A stretch of DNA of 64,000 bases, from assembly GCF_000876015.1 (NCBI RefSeq), contig NZ_BBQM01000018.1, forward strand, positions 62,001 through 126,000, read 5' to 3'. This stretch comes from Cupriavidus basilensis. Its GTDB lineage: Bacteria > Pseudomonadota > Gammaproteobacteria > Burkholderiales > Burkholderiaceae. The notes under the pieces were generated by a model that was not told the DNA's origin, did not search any database, and worked only from the letters and a program-made list of their open reading frames with translations. Shown in pieces: positions 23,852 to 33,783 of this stretch (its first letter is position 1; each line of letters opens with the position of its first letter). The position numbers were made by a program, and so were the translations under genes.

Positions 23852-26551
23852 ATGGCAATGGGATTGCAGAAAAAGACGGACCCGGACCAGACGGCGGCGG
23901 AGGCTTCCGGCGCCAAGCACACGCCGATGATGCAGCAGTATCTGCGCCTCAAGGCCGACCATCCGGACACCTTGCTGTTCTACCGGATGGGCGATTTCTA
24001 CGAGCTCTTCCATGACGACGCGGAGAAAGCCTCGCGGCTGCTGGACATCACGCTGACCGCGCGCGGCGCCTCCAACGGCGTGCCGATCCGCATGGCCGGC
24101 ATTCCGTTCCACTCGGTGGACCAGTACCTCGCGCGCCTGGTCAAGCTGGGCGAGTCGGTGGCGATCTGCGAGCAGATCGGCGACCCCGCCACCAGCAAGG
24201 GGCCGGTGGAGCGCAAGGTGGTGCGCATCGTCACCCCCGGCACGCTGACCGACGCGGCGCTGCTGCCGGACAAGGCCGACACCTTCCTGATGGCGGTGCA
24301 CCAGCACACCACGCGCCGCGGCGTGAGCAAGATGGGGCTGGCCTGGCTCAACCTCGCCAGCGGCGAGCTGCGCCTGATGGAGTGCGAAGTGGCACAGTTG
24401 GGCCGCGAACTGGAGCGCATCCGCCCGGCCGAGCTGCTGTTCGCCGACGGCATCGAACTGCCGGCGCTGGCCTGCGCGCGCACGCGCCTGCCGGAATGGC
24501 ATTTCGACCAGGAGGCCGGCACGCGCCGCCTGCGCGAGCAGCTCGGCGTGGCCAGCCTGGACCCGTTCGGCTGCGCCGGGCTGGGCGCGGCGCTGGGCGC
24601 GGTGGGCGCGCTGCTGAACTACGCCGCCTCCACCCAGGGCCAGTCGCTGCGCCACGTGCAGGGCGTGACGGTCGAGCGCGAATCGGAATTCGTCGGCCTG
24701 GACACCGCCACGCGCCGCAACCTGGAGCTGACCGAGACCCTGCGCGGCGGCGAGTCGCCCACGCTGTTCTCGCTGCTCGACACCTGCGCCACCACGATGG
24801 GCAGCCGCCTGCTGCGCCACTGGCTGCACCATCCGCTGCGCGACCGCGCGCTGCCGCAGGCGCGCCAGCAGGCCATCGGCGCGCTGCTGGAGCAGGGCAT
24901 CGAGCCGCTGCGCGCGGCGCTGCGCCGGCTGTCCGACGTGGAGCGCATCACCGCGCGCCTGGCGCTGCTCAACGCGCGCCCGCGCGACCTGTCCTCGCTG
25001 CGCGACACGCTGGCCGCGCTGCCCGAGGTGCAGGCCCGCGTGCGGCCCGACGAGGCCGCGCCGCTGCTGAGCCAGACCGTGGCCGAACTGGCCGTGCCGC
25101 AGGACTGCCAGGCGCTGCTGGTGGCCGCGGTGGCGCCCGAGCCGGCCAGCGTGGTGCGCGACGGCGGCGTGATCGCGCGCGGCTTCGACGCCGAGCTCGA
25201 CGAGCTGCGCGACATCTCCGAGAACTGCGGCCAGTTCCTGGTCGACCTGGAGACGCGCGAGCGCACCCGCACCGGCATCGCCAACCTGCGCGTGGAATAC
25301 AACCGCGTGCACGGCTTCTACATCGAAGTGACCAACGGCCAGGCCGACAAGGTCCCCGACGACTACCGCCGCCGCCAGACGCTCAAGAACGCCGAGCGCT
25401 ACATCACGCCCGAGCTCAAGGCCTTCGAGGACAAGGCGCTGTCGGCGCAGGACCGCGCGCTGGCGCGCGAGAAGCAGCTCTACGACGCGCTGCTGCAGCA
25501 GTTGCTGCCGCATATCGGCGAGCTGCAGCGCGTGGCCGGCGCGCTGGCCCGGCTGGACGTGCTGGCGGCGCTGGCCGAGCGCGCGCAGACGCTGGACTGG
25601 ACCCGGCCCGAGCGCGTCGACGAGAACGCCATCGACATCGCGCAGGGCCGCCATCCGGTGGTGGAAGGCCAGCTCGCGTCGGAGTCGGTGCCGTTCATCG
25701 CCAACGACTGCCAACTGACCGAGGCACGCAAGCTGCTGCTGATCACCGGCCCGAACATGGGCGGCAAGTCGACCTTCATGCGCCAGACCGCGCTGATCGT
25801 GCTGCTGGCCTGCGTGGGCGCCTACGTGCCCGCGCGGCGCGCGGTGATCGGCCCGATCGACCGCATCTTCACCCGCATCGGCGCGGCCGACGACCTCGCC
25901 GGCGGGCGCTCCACCTTCATGGTGGAGATGACCGAGGCGGCCGGCATCCTGCACAACGCCACCCCGGCCAGCCTGGTGCTGATGGACGAGATCGGCCGCG
26001 GCACCTCGACCTTCGACGGCCTCGCGCTGGCGTGGGCGATCGCGCGCCACCTGCTGGCGCACAACCGCAGCCACACGCTGTTCGCCACGCACTACTTCGA
26101 GCTCACGCAACTGCCGCAGGAGTTCACGCAGGCGGCCAACGTGCATCTCTCGGCGGTGGAGCACGGCGACGGCATCGTGTTCCTGCACGCCGTGCAGGAC
26201 GGCCCGGCCAGCCAGAGCTACGGCCTGCAGGTGGCGCAGCTGGCGGGCGTGCCGCAGCCGGTGATCCGTGCCGCGCGCAAGCACCTGGCTTGGCTGGAGC
26301 AGCAGTCGGCCGACGCCACTCCCACGCCGCAGCTCGACCTGTTCGCCGCGCCGCCGGCGCCGGACGAGGAGGCATACGAGGACGACTACGCGCGGCCCGC
26401 CGCGGCGCAGGGCGGCGCGATGTCGCCGGAGCAGTCCGCGCTGCTCGACGCCATCGGCGGGCTCGACCCCGACAGCCTGACCCCGCGCGAGGCACTCGAC
26501 GCGCTCTACCGGCTGCGGGCGCTGGCCAGGGATGCGGTAGCCACCGCATGA
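23852..26551 (+). CDS. mutS: DNA mismatch repair protein MutS
   Basis: This 899-residue ATPase finds mismatched bases and starts repair with MutL. The mismatch-reading motif FYRMGDFYELF has F49 and E51; the clamp, lever and connector regions follow. Walker A GPNMGGKST lies at about 633-641 and the ABC-type signature DEIGRGTSTFDG at about 711-722. A C-terminal acidic linker (EEAYEDDYARP) precedes the tetramer helix (LDALYRLRALAR). It is slightly longer than E. coli MutS. Starts at 23852 and 23858 are both possible. It ends in an ATGA overlap with the next gene. Confidence 0.97.
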   Translation: MAMGLQKKTDPDQTAAEASGAKHTPMMQQYLRLKADHPDTLLFYRMGDFYELFHDDAEKASRLLDITLTARGASNGVPIRMAGIPFHSVDQYLARLVKLGESVAICEQIGDPATSKGPVERKVVRIVTPGTLTDAALLPDKADTFLMAVHQHTTRRGVSKMGLAWLNLASGELRLMECEVAQLGRELERIRPAELLFADGIELPALACARTRLPEWHFDQEAGTRRLREQLGVASLDPFGCAGLGAALGAVGALLNYAASTQGQSLRHVQGVTVERESEFVGLDTATRRNLELTETLRGGESPTLFSLLDTCATTMGSRLLRHWLHHPLRDRALPQARQQAIGALLEQGIEPLRAALRRLSDVERITARLALLNARPRDLSSLRDTLAALPEVQARVRPDEAAPLLSQTVAELAVPQDCQALLVAAVAPEPASVVRDGGVIARGFDAELDELRDISENCGQFLVDLETRERTRTGIANLRVEYNRVHGFYIEVTNGQADKVPDDYRRRQTLKNAERYITPELKAFEDKALSAQDRALAREKQLYDALLQQLLPHIGELQRVAGALARLDVLAALAERAQTLDWTRPERVDENAIDIAQGRHPVVEGQLASESVPFIANDCQLTEARKLLLITGPNMGGKSTFMRQTALIVLLACVGAYVPARRAVIGPIDRIFTRIGAADDLAGGRSTFMVEMTEAAGILHNATPASLVLMDEIGRGTSTFDGLALAWAIARHLLAHNRSHTLFATHYFELTQLPQEFTQAANVHLSAVEHGDGIVFLHAVQDGPASQSYGLQVAQLAGVPQPVIRAARKHLAWLEQQSADATPTPQLDLFAAPPAPDEEAYEDDYARPAAAQGGAMSPEQSALLDAIGGLDPDSLTPREALDALYRLRALARDAVATA

Positions 26552-27600
26552 CGCCGACCGGGCCGCGCCGCCGCCACGCGCCGGCGCGCGCGCTGGCCCG
26601 CGCCGTGCTGCTGGGCGCGGCGCTGGCCCTGCCCGCGCTGCACGCGGCGGCGGCGCCCCGGCGCGCCGCCGCGCCGGCCGCCGCGACCGTGCGCCTGGCG
26701 CTGATCGCCGGCCAGCCGCAGTGGCCCGCGGCCGAGGCGCGCACCGCGCGCCTGCTCGACTACGCCGCCGAGCGCCGGCTCGATTTCGTGGTGCACCTGG
26801 GCGGCATCAAGGGCGACACTGAATCGTGCGGCGACGCCCTGCTCGCGGCACGCCAGCGCCTGCTCGACCAGTCGCCGCTGCCGCTGGTCTACCTGCCCGG
26901 CGAAACCGACTGGGCGGAATGCCAGCGCGACGTGAACGGCCATTTCGACGCGGTGGAGCGCCTCAACCGGCTGCGCGAGCTGTTCTTTCCCGACGACGCC
27001 ACGCTGGGCCAGCGCACCGCCGCGCTGATGCGGCAGTCCGACCAGGCTACCTTCCGCAGCTACCGCGAGAACGTGCGCTGGAGCGCCGGCGGCGCGCTGC
27101 TGGTGACGCTGAACCTGCCCGGCGACAACAACCACTATCGCTCCGAGGGCGGCCGCAACGGCGAGTTCGAGGACCGCCGCGAGGCCAACCGCCAGTGGCT
27201 CGCGCGCGCGTTCTCACTGGCGCAGCAGCAGAACCTGCCCGGCATCGTGGTGCTGGTCCACGCCGATCCGCAGTTCGGCAACGGCTGGGAGCAGCGCGGC
27301 AACCCATCGCTGTTCGATGGCTTCCTGCGCCGCCGCGCGCGCGACGGTTTCCTGGAATTCAAGCGCCAGTTGCGCGAACTGGCCGCGCGCTATCGCGGCC
27401 AGGTGCTGCTGGTGCATACCAGCCTGGGCGGCTTCGGCATCGACACGCCGCTGCGCGATGCCGGCGGCAAGACGCTGCGCAACGTGACCCGCGTGGCGCT
27501 GCCGGCCGGCGCGCCCGGGCAGTACGCCGAACTGGCGATCACGCCGGGCTCGCCCAGGCCGTTCGAGGTGACGCTCAGGGACGGCCCGGGGCCGGACTGA
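26548..27600 (+). CDS. Exported degenerate metallophosphoesterase-like protein
   Basis: A 350-residue protein with a signal peptide (basic start, hydrophobic core near 17-33). Strand order and spacing recall calcineurin-like phosphoesterases, but key metal motifs are changed: HLGGIKGDTE where GD is expected, YLPGETDW in place of GNHE, VLVHADPQF, and VHTSLGGFG in place of GHTH. It may be inactive or use another chemistry. Start and stop overlap (ATGA) with mutS indicates translational coupling, yet it acts outside the cytoplasm, so the pairing is probably about expression only. Ends at a strong bidirectional terminator. Function unknown. Confidence 0.75.
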   Translation: MTPTGPRRRHAPARALARAVLLGAALALPALHAAAAPRRAAAPAAATVRLALIAGQPQWPAAEARTARLLDYAAERRLDFVVHLGGIKGDTESCGDALLAARQRLLDQSPLPLVYLPGETDWAECQRDVNGHFDAVERLNRLRELFFPDDATLGQRTAALMRQSDQATFRSYRENVRWSAGGALLVTLNLPGDNNHYRSEGGRNGEFEDRREANRQWLARAFSLAQQQNLPGIVVLVHADPQFGNGWEQRGNPSLFDGFLRRRARDGFLEFKRQLRELAARYRGQVLLVHTSLGGFGIDTPLRDAGGKTLRNVTRVALPAGAPGQYAELAITPGSPRPFEVTLRDGPGPD

Positions 27601-27660
27601 GCGGCGCGGGGGACGATGCGGCGGCCAGGATGGTAGCCAATGCGGTGGCCCATGAAAGCG

Positions 27661-27683
27661 AAAAGCCGGCAAAGCCGGCTTTT
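27661..27683. terminator. Bidirectional terminator between the mutS operon and slyD
   Basis: AAAAGCCGGC and GCCGGCTTTT pair perfectly around AAA, giving T tracts on both strands. It serves the convergent transcripts. Confidence 0.85.
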
Positions 27684-27715
27684 CGGGAGCGAACGTGCTG
27701 CGCGGCGGTGCGCAC

Positions 27716-28246
27716 TCAGTGCAGCGTGCGCTTGCTGTCGTCCTCGTCTTCGTCCTCGTCCACCACCTCGACGCCCGAGGCGCCGTGGGCGTGGCCATGC
27801 TGGACTTCGTCGTCGGTGGCTTCGCGCACTTCCGACACCTGCAGCCAGAAGCGCAGCGCCATGCCGGCCAGCGGATGGTTGCCGTCGAGCACGACCTTGT
27901 CTTCGGCCACGTCGGTCACGGTATAGATGATCGAATCGTCTTCGTCGCCGTCCTCGGGCACGCCCTCGAACTGCATGCCGATCTCGAGCGGCTCGGGGAA
28001 GCGGTCGCGCGGCTCCACCTTGACCATCTCGGCGTCGTAATCGCCGAACGCTTCGTCGGGCTCGAGCTGGAGCTGGGTCTCGAAGCCGGCTTCGTGGCCT
28101 TCCAGCGCTTCCTCGATCTTGGGGAACGTGCCATCATAGCCGCCGTGCAAATAGACCATCGGCTCATCCGATTCCTCGATCAGATTGCCCTGCGCATCCG
28201 ACAGCTTGTACACCACGGATACCACCGTGTTCTTAGCGATTTTCAA
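27716..28246 (-). CDS. slyD: FKBP-type peptidylprolyl isomerase SlyD
   Basis: A 176-residue SlyD-type isomerase and chaperone. The FKBP part starts KIAKNTVVSVVYKLSD and has the YLHGGYDGTFPKIEEALEGHEAG segment; the insert-in-flap region and LDGNHPLAGMALRF follow. The acidic, His-containing tail (HGHAHGASG, then Asp/Glu) can bind nickel. The start is a TTG at 28246: a GGAG site sits 7 bases before it and the residue lines up with the Met of other SlyD proteins. An ATG at 28273 would run into the divergent gene. Only 11 bp separate the two starts. Confidence 0.93.
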   Translation of the reverse strand: MKIAKNTVVSVVYKLSDAQGNLIEESDEPMVYLHGGYDGTFPKIEEALEGHEAGFETQLQLEPDEAFGDYDAEMVKVEPRDRFPEPLEIGMQFEGVPEDGDEDDSIIYTVTDVAEDKVVLDGNHPLAGMALRFWLQVSEVREATDDEVQHGHAHGASGVEVVDEDEDEDDSKRTLH

Positions 28247-28257
28247 TTCTTGACTCC

Positions 28258-29466
28258 ATGAACGATTCCGCATTATACGCGCAGGCCTTGCCCCCCGGCC
28301 CCGTCGATCCAGACGTGCCGCTCCCCCTGCTGGGAGGCATGACGCCGGCCGCTTTCATGCGCGATATCTGGCACCGCAAGCCCCTGCTGATCCGACAGGC
28401 CATACCGGGAATCGTGCCGCCGGTATCGCGCGAGTCCCTTTTCGAACTGGCCGACCGGGACGACGTCGAGTCCCGCCTGGTGTCGCACTTCCGCAACCGC
28501 TGGAAGCTCGAGCAGGGCCCCTTCGCCGCCGACAACCTGCCCTCGCTCAAGACGCGCCAATGGACCCTGCTGGTGCAGGGCGTCAACCTCCACGATAGTG
28601 CAGCCGCGGCATTGCTGGGGCAATTCCGTTTCGCCCCCGATGCGCGCCTGGACGACCTGATGGTCAGCTACGCCACCGACGGCGGCGGCGTGGGTCCGCA
28701 TTTCGACTCCTACGACGTGTTCCTGCTGCAAGTATCGGGCCGGCGGCGCTGGCGCATCTCGTCCCAGCCGCGGCTCGACCTGGTGCCGGACCTGCCGCTC
28801 AAGATCCTGGCCGACTTCACGCCCGAGCAGGAATGGGTGCTGGAGCCCGGCGACATGCTCTACCTGCCGCCGCAATACGCGCACGACGGCGTGGCCGAGG
28901 GCGAGTGCATGACCTACTCCGTCGGCTTCCGCGCACCGGCCTACCGCGAGCTGGCCGGGCATTTCCTGGCCTGGCTGTCGGAGACGGTCGAGGACAACGA
29001 GGAACTCGAGGGCCGCTACGCGGACCCGGGCGAGGCCGCCACCGCGCGGCCGGCGCAATTGCCGGCCGGCATGGTGCGCGCGGTCGGCGAGCGCCTCGGT
29101 GCCCTTCGTTGGTCGGGTAGCATGATTTCCGAGTTTCTGGGTACCCACCTTTCCGAGCCGAAGCCGAGCGTGGAATTCCCGGAGATACCGGAAATCACGC
29201 TGAAGAAATACACCAAGCTGGCACTATCTCACGGCATCGTGCTGGCGCCGGGATCGATCGCGCTGTACGACCGCACCCATTTCTTTATCAACGGCGAAGC
29301 CTACGAACCGCCCGCGGAACTGGCGCGCTGGCTGCGCCAACTGGCCGACCAGCGCCATCTGAGTGCCGCCGAAGTGGCCGCCAGCGCTGCTCTGCCCGAC
29401 CTGATGGAGACCTTTCATCACTGGGCGCTGGAGGGTTGGCTGCAATTTGCGCCATCTCCGCTGTAA
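28258..29466 (+). CDS. JmjC/cupin 2-oxoglutarate oxygenase (RoxA/YcfD-like)
   Basis: A 402-residue cupin-4 protein related to the ribosomal oxygenase that hydroxylates an arginine of protein L16. The iron-binding HxD (H148, D150 in GPHFDSYD) and distal H209 (PPQYAHDGV) are in place, and the double-stranded beta-helix runs from about 105 to 230. A C-terminal winged-helix/dimer region follows (WSGSMISEFLG to the end). It has no clear ribosome binding site and starts 11 bp from slyD on the other strand, so its promoter must lie inside slyD. Confidence 0.9.
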   Translation: MNDSALYAQALPPGPVDPDVPLPLLGGMTPAAFMRDIWHRKPLLIRQAIPGIVPPVSRESLFELADRDDVESRLVSHFRNRWKLEQGPFAADNLPSLKTRQWTLLVQGVNLHDSAAAALLGQFRFAPDARLDDLMVSYATDGGGVGPHFDSYDVFLLQVSGRRRWRISSQPRLDLVPDLPLKILADFTPEQEWVLEPGDMLYLPPQYAHDGVAEGECMTYSVGFRAPAYRELAGHFLAWLSETVEDNEELEGRYADPGEAATARPAQLPAGMVRAVGERLGALRWSGSMISEFLGTHLSEPKPSVEFPEIPEITLKKYTKLALSHGIVLAPGSIALYDRTHFFINGEAYEPPAELARWLRQLADQRHLSAAEVAASAALPDLMETFHHWALEGWLQFAPSPL

Positions 29467-29525
29467 TAATCCGTAACAAGCAAAAACAGGAAAAGACAGC
29501 GCTACACAAGCCGGGAAAACGCGGA

Positions 29526-29531
29526 TATAAT
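29526..29531 (+). promoter_or_regulatory. Perfect -10 box upstream of the Ala/Pro-rich lipoprotein gene
   Basis: TATAAT, with no good -35 at 17 bases. It would place transcription start near 29538, giving a leader of about 130 bases that contains an 18-bp palindrome. Confidence 0.45.
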
Positions 29532-29606
29532 CGTCGGCTGGCTAGTACTGTGTACCACTGCATTTGTCGGCACCCGGGAGAGCCTCTATTTTGCAGTTCA
29601 AGAGCG

Positions 29607-29624
29607 ATAATTACCGGTAATTAT
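29607..29624. repeat. Perfect 18-bp AT-rich palindrome in a leader
   Basis: ATAATTACCGGTAATTAT is its own reverse complement. It lies 42 bases before the lipoprotein start codon, between the putative -10 and the ribosome binding site (AAAGGA). Confidence 0.75.
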
Positions 29625-29665
29625 TCATCGCCTGTTTTTCTGTTATTAAAGTTAAAGGACGAACA

Positions 29666-29896
29666 ATGAAGAAGTCTCTCCTGATCGCATCGCTGCTCGC
29701 CGCCGTTGCTCTCGCCGCTTGCGGCAAGAAAGAAGAAGCCGCCGCTCCCGCACCGGAAGCTTCGGCTCCCGCCGCTGCTGCTCCGGCACCGGAAGCTTCG
29801 GCTCCCGCTGCTGCCCCGGCTGCTGACGCTTCGGCTCCGGCCGCTGACGCTTCGGCTCCCGCTGCCGACGCTTCGGCTCCTGCTGCAAAGCAGTAA
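29666..29896 (+). CDS. Small Ala/Pro-rich lipoprotein
   Basis: A 76-residue protein with a lipoprotein signal (MKKSLLIAS, lipobox LAAC, C19). After GKKEEAAAP the mature part is a run of ASAPAAD-type repeats, low in complexity and probably extended, ending in K-Q. Such small lipoproteins may act as spacers in the periplasm or envelope. An AAAGGA site precedes the ATG and a strong terminator follows, so it is a separate unit likely expressed highly. Repeat number may vary between strains. Confidence 0.85.
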   Translation: MKKSLLIASLLAAVALAACGKKEEAAAPAPEASAPAAAAPAPEASAPAAAPAADASAPAADASAPAADASAPAAKQ

Positions 29897-29914
29897 TCGG
29901 TCTCGACCGATAAG

Positions 29915-29942
29915 AAAGCCGACCTTCGGGTCGGCTTTTTTT
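29915..29942 (+). terminator. Intrinsic terminator after the small lipoprotein
   Basis: AAAGCCGACC pairs with GGTCGGCTTT around a TTCG tetraloop (29915-29938) and runs into a T tract. Confidence 0.92.
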
Positions 29943-30008
29943 CGTCCATGCGGTTCGTTTCCGCACCGGCTGTCGCATGGCAGCCACACGCGCGGCGGCG
30001 CGCCGGAT

Positions 30009-30797
30009 TCAGGCCCTGACCGGCTGCCAGCCCAGCCCTTCGTGCTGGTCCGCCACCAGGATCTCGCTGGCCGCCGCGGAAAGTGCTCCCGCCAGCGCTT
30101 GCGTCGCCAGTTCCCGCGTATTGTTCTGCTGGCTCAGGTGCGCCGCCACCACGCGCTGGAGTCCCGGGTGCGCCACGCGCGCCAGGATCCCGGCCGCGAC
30201 CTCGTTGGCGAGGTGGCCGAAATCGCCGCCGATGCGCCGCTTCAACGAGGCCGGATAGGCGGAGTTGCGCAGCATCTCGCGGTCATGGTTGCACTCGAGC
30301 ACCAGCGCGTGCACGCCCGACAGGCGCGCGGTGATGTACGGCGTTTCCATGCCGGCGTCGGTCAGCACGCCGAGCTTCGCGTCGCCGTCGCCGAGCACGA
30401 ACTGCAGCGGCTCGCGCGCGTCGTGCGGCACCGTGTACGGCAGGATCTGGAGCGCGCCGATGGCCAGCGGATGGTCGGCGCAGCAAACCCGCACGTCGGC
30501 CGTCTCGGCCCCGCGCAGGTGCGAGGTGGCCAGCCAGGTGCCGTGGCTGGTGTAGACCGCCAGGTCGTGGCGCGAGGCGAACGCATAGGCCGAGCCGACG
30601 TGGTCGCCATGCTCGTGCGTGACCAGCACCGCGTCGAGCTGGTCCGGCGTGACGCCGAGCCGCTCGAGCCGGCGCGCGGTCTCGCGGATGCCGAAACCGC
30701 AGTCGAGCAGCACCCGCGTGGTGGCGCTGCCCTCGCGCGCTTCGATCAACAGGGAATTGCCCTCGCTGCCGCTGCCGAGAAAGGCGAAGCGCATCAT
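30009..30797 (-). CDS. MBL-fold metallohydrolase (YycJ/WalJ-like)
   Basis: A 262-residue metallo-beta-lactamase-fold protein. The zinc motif THEHGDHVG lies at about 60-68 and GSGSEGNS, LDCGFGI, ECNHDREML and VVAAHLSQQNN complete the YycJ-like pattern. Relatives are proposed nucleases or hydrolases in DNA repair; the substrate is not known. It follows bamC and dapA on the same strand, a conserved order in Burkholderiales, and is likely in their operon. MMRF start: either ATG (30797 or 30794) is possible. Confidence 0.88.
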   Translation of the reverse strand: MMRFAFLGSGSEGNSLLIEAREGSATTRVLLDCGFGIRETARRLERLGVTPDQLDAVLVTHEHGDHVGSAYAFASRHDLAVYTSHGTWLATSHLRGAETADVRVCCADHPLAIGALQILPYTVPHDAREPLQFVLGDGDAKLGVLTDAGMETPYITARLSGVHALVLECNHDREMLRNSAYPASLKRRIGGDFGHLANEVAAGILARVAHPGLQRVVAAHLSQQNNTRELATQALAGALSAAASEILVADQHEGLGWQPVRA

Positions 30798-30876
30798 GCG
30801 CCGGCCTCGCGCGGCAGCTTGCTGGAGCCTCCCGCGGCAGGACGCCGCGGGTATGCTGGCACGACCTGCACCGCGC

Positions 30877-32100
30877 TCAGCGCAGTTGCTCGTCGAGCAG
30901 CGAAAGGATGCGTTTGCCGACCTCGGTGCTTTCCGGCTGGCCGGCGTCGTTCTGCACCGTCACCGTGGTGCCGGTGCCGTCACCCTTGAGCGCCACGCGG
31001 TACTTCTTGGCGCGCTTGCTGTCCTCGGAGCCGGTCCTGACGAACAGCTTGGAGAAGAAGCCGCGGTTGTCCACGGTGTCGCGCGGATCGACGTAGCGCA
31101 CGTAGTACAGGCCCTGCGCGCGGTCGCGGTCTTCCACCGTGAAGTTGACGCGGTCCAGCGCCAGCCCGACCGAGCGCCAGGCGCGGTCGAACGGCTCGGC
31201 CAGCTGCAGCGCCTGGCTGCCGTTGACCTGGGTCAGGTTGCTGCCGGCCGCGGGCGCCTTGGCCGCCACCACGGGCGCGGCGGCCGCGCCGGACGCCGCT
31301 GCCGCCGGCGCGCCGCCGTTCTTGGCCATGCGGTCGGCCTGCTCCTTCTGCACGCCGAGGCGCTGCGCGAAGCGCGAGAGGAATTCCGCTTCCAGCTCGG
31401 GATCGGACGGGCGCGGGGTCCACACCGTCTGCGACTTGTCGATGCCGGTCAGCTGCTCCTGCGCGCCGCGATGGCTGATGTAGACCTCCAGGTTGCCGTT
31501 CTGCGTGCGCTCCAGGCGCGTGCGGAACTTGTCGCGCTCGGAGGTCGAGTACAGGCCGTCGAAGACCTTGCCGATGGTGTTGCGGATGAAGTCCTGCGGA
31601 ATCTTGGCGCGGTTCTCGGCCCAGTCCGTTTCCATGATGCCGGTCTCGGGCGAGTCCTGCACCAGCAGGAAACCGCTCTCCTGCCAGAACTCGCGCAGCG
31701 ACTGCCACAACTGGTCCGGACGCATGCCGTTGCTGATCACCAGCCAGCGCTGGTTGCCGTCGCGCTCCATGCGCACGCCCTGCGTGGACGGCAGCACGTT
31801 CTCGGTGCCGACCTGCTGCTGCGCCACCTTGGTCGACTGGTTGTAGGTCGACAGCGTGGAGGTGCCGTTCTGGTCGGGCACGGAGTAGCGGCGGTCGCCT
31901 TCGATCTTGGTCAGGTCGGGCGGCACGTCGAGCGTGGAGGTGCGCTTGGCGTTGGCCTTGTAGTCGATCTTGTCCGGCGCCATCGCATCGTTGATGCTGC
32001 TGCACGCGGACATCGCGCTGGCCACCAGCACGGGCAAGACCAGGGCGGCACGGCGAACTTGCGTTGCGCCGCGGCGGTTAAGCTTGAGTTTCATTGACAC
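30877..32100 (-). CDS. bamC: Outer membrane assembly lipoprotein BamC
   Basis: A 407-residue lipoprotein component of the BAM complex that inserts beta-barrel proteins. The signal ends in MSAC (C33) followed by SSIND. An unstructured stretch (about 40-90) is followed by two helix-grip domains; the linker between them (about 255-285) is an Ala-rich run. The start MSMKLKL could be the ATG at 32100 or 32094. It lies between dapA and the MBL hydrolase, the usual place in this group. Confidence 0.92.
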   Translation of the reverse strand: MSMKLKLNRRGATQVRRAALVLPVLVASAMSACSSINDAMAPDKIDYKANAKRTSTLDVPPDLTKIEGDRRYSVPDQNGTSTLSTYNQSTKVAQQQVGTENVLPSTQGVRMERDGNQRWLVISNGMRPDQLWQSLREFWQESGFLLVQDSPETGIMETDWAENRAKIPQDFIRNTIGKVFDGLYSTSERDKFRTRLERTQNGNLEVYISHRGAQEQLTGIDKSQTVWTPRPSDPELEAEFLSRFAQRLGVQKEQADRMAKNGGAPAAAASGAAAAPVVAAKAPAAGSNLTQVNGSQALQLAEPFDRAWRSVGLALDRVNFTVEDRDRAQGLYYVRYVDPRDTVDNRGFFSKLFVRTGSEDSKRAKKYRVALKGDGTGTTVTVQNDAGQPESTEVGKRILSLLDEQLR

Positions 32101-32142
32101 GCAATCCTAGTTGATGGGACAACGGCAGGGTACCGCGGGATC

Positions 32143-33027
<885 letters not shown>

Positions 33028-33177
33028 AACGTTTGAGAATTCGGGAAACGAATACCGCGATTGTACCGGATCGCCCGGGCCTTCCGACCGCTGCTTCGAC
33101 CCGGGAAAACCCAAGCCGGTTCAGCGCGTGAAGTCCGGGTCTCGCCGGGCATGCGGGCGCATAGCCCTGGCCGCACT

Positions 33178-33783
33178 TCAGCCGGGCAGAAGATAGCGTG
33201 GCGGCGCGCCGGCGCTGGCCTGGCCGCCCTTGCCCTCACCCTCCCTCGCCGCCTCGCGCACCGCGCACAGGCGCTGCACAAAGGCAGTTCTAGGCACTTC
33301 CAGCACGCCATCCTCATAGGCGACCACGCGCAGCCCGCCGCGCACCGCGTCCAGCAGTTCGCCAGGCCGCAGCAGGAAATCCGGGTTGGAGGGCTTGCCC
33401 ACGGTCTCGTTGCCGGCGGCGAAGGTCTCGTAGATCAGCACGCCGCCCGGCGCCAGCGCGGCGATCAGGTGCGGCCACAGCGGCCGGTGCAGGTAGTTCG
33501 TCACCACGATGGCGTCGAACGGCGCGCGCCCGGCCAGCGGCCACGCGCCCTGCTCCAGGTCGGCCTGCAGCGTCTCGATGCCGGCGGGCAGCGCGGCCAG
33601 CGCCGCGCCGTCGCGGTCGACGCCCAGCACGGCATGCCCGCGCGCGGCGAACCACGCCGCATGGCGGCCACTACCGCAGGCGAGGTCGAGCACGCGGCCG
33701 CCCGCGCGCGCCAGGTGCGCCCAGCGCAGCACCCACGGCGAGGGCGGCGCGGCGGCGGCGGCGTGGTTCATCGCGCTGTTCAT
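33178..33783 (-). CDS. Class I SAM-dependent methyltransferase
   Basis: A 201-residue methyltransferase. Motif I is VLDLACGSGRHAAWFA (about 33-48), followed by VLGVDRDGAAL, the acidic LQADLEQGAWPL and DAIVVTNYLHRPLW. The family is tellurite-resistance/TehB-like in layout, but the substrate cannot be read from sequence. It begins by ATGA overlap with the trpS stop, so it is co-translated with trpS. The C-terminus is Gly/Arg-rich. Confidence 0.85.
   Translation of the reverse strand: MNSAMNHAAAAAPPSPWVLRWAHLARAGGRVLDLACGSGRHAAWFAARGHAVLGVDRDGAALAALPAGIETLQADLEQGAWPLAGRAPFDAIVVTNYLHRPLWPHLIAALAPGGVLIYETFAAGNETVGKPSNPDFLLRPGELLDAVRGGLRVVAYEDGVLEVPRTAFVQRLCAVREAAREGEGKGGQASAGAPPRYLLPG

Noticed and set aside
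23849..26284. Long open frames opposite mutS and other core genes
   Set aside because: They are on the reverse strand of clear genes and their products are Arg/Ala/His-rich with no motifs. High GC leaves few stop codons in such frames.
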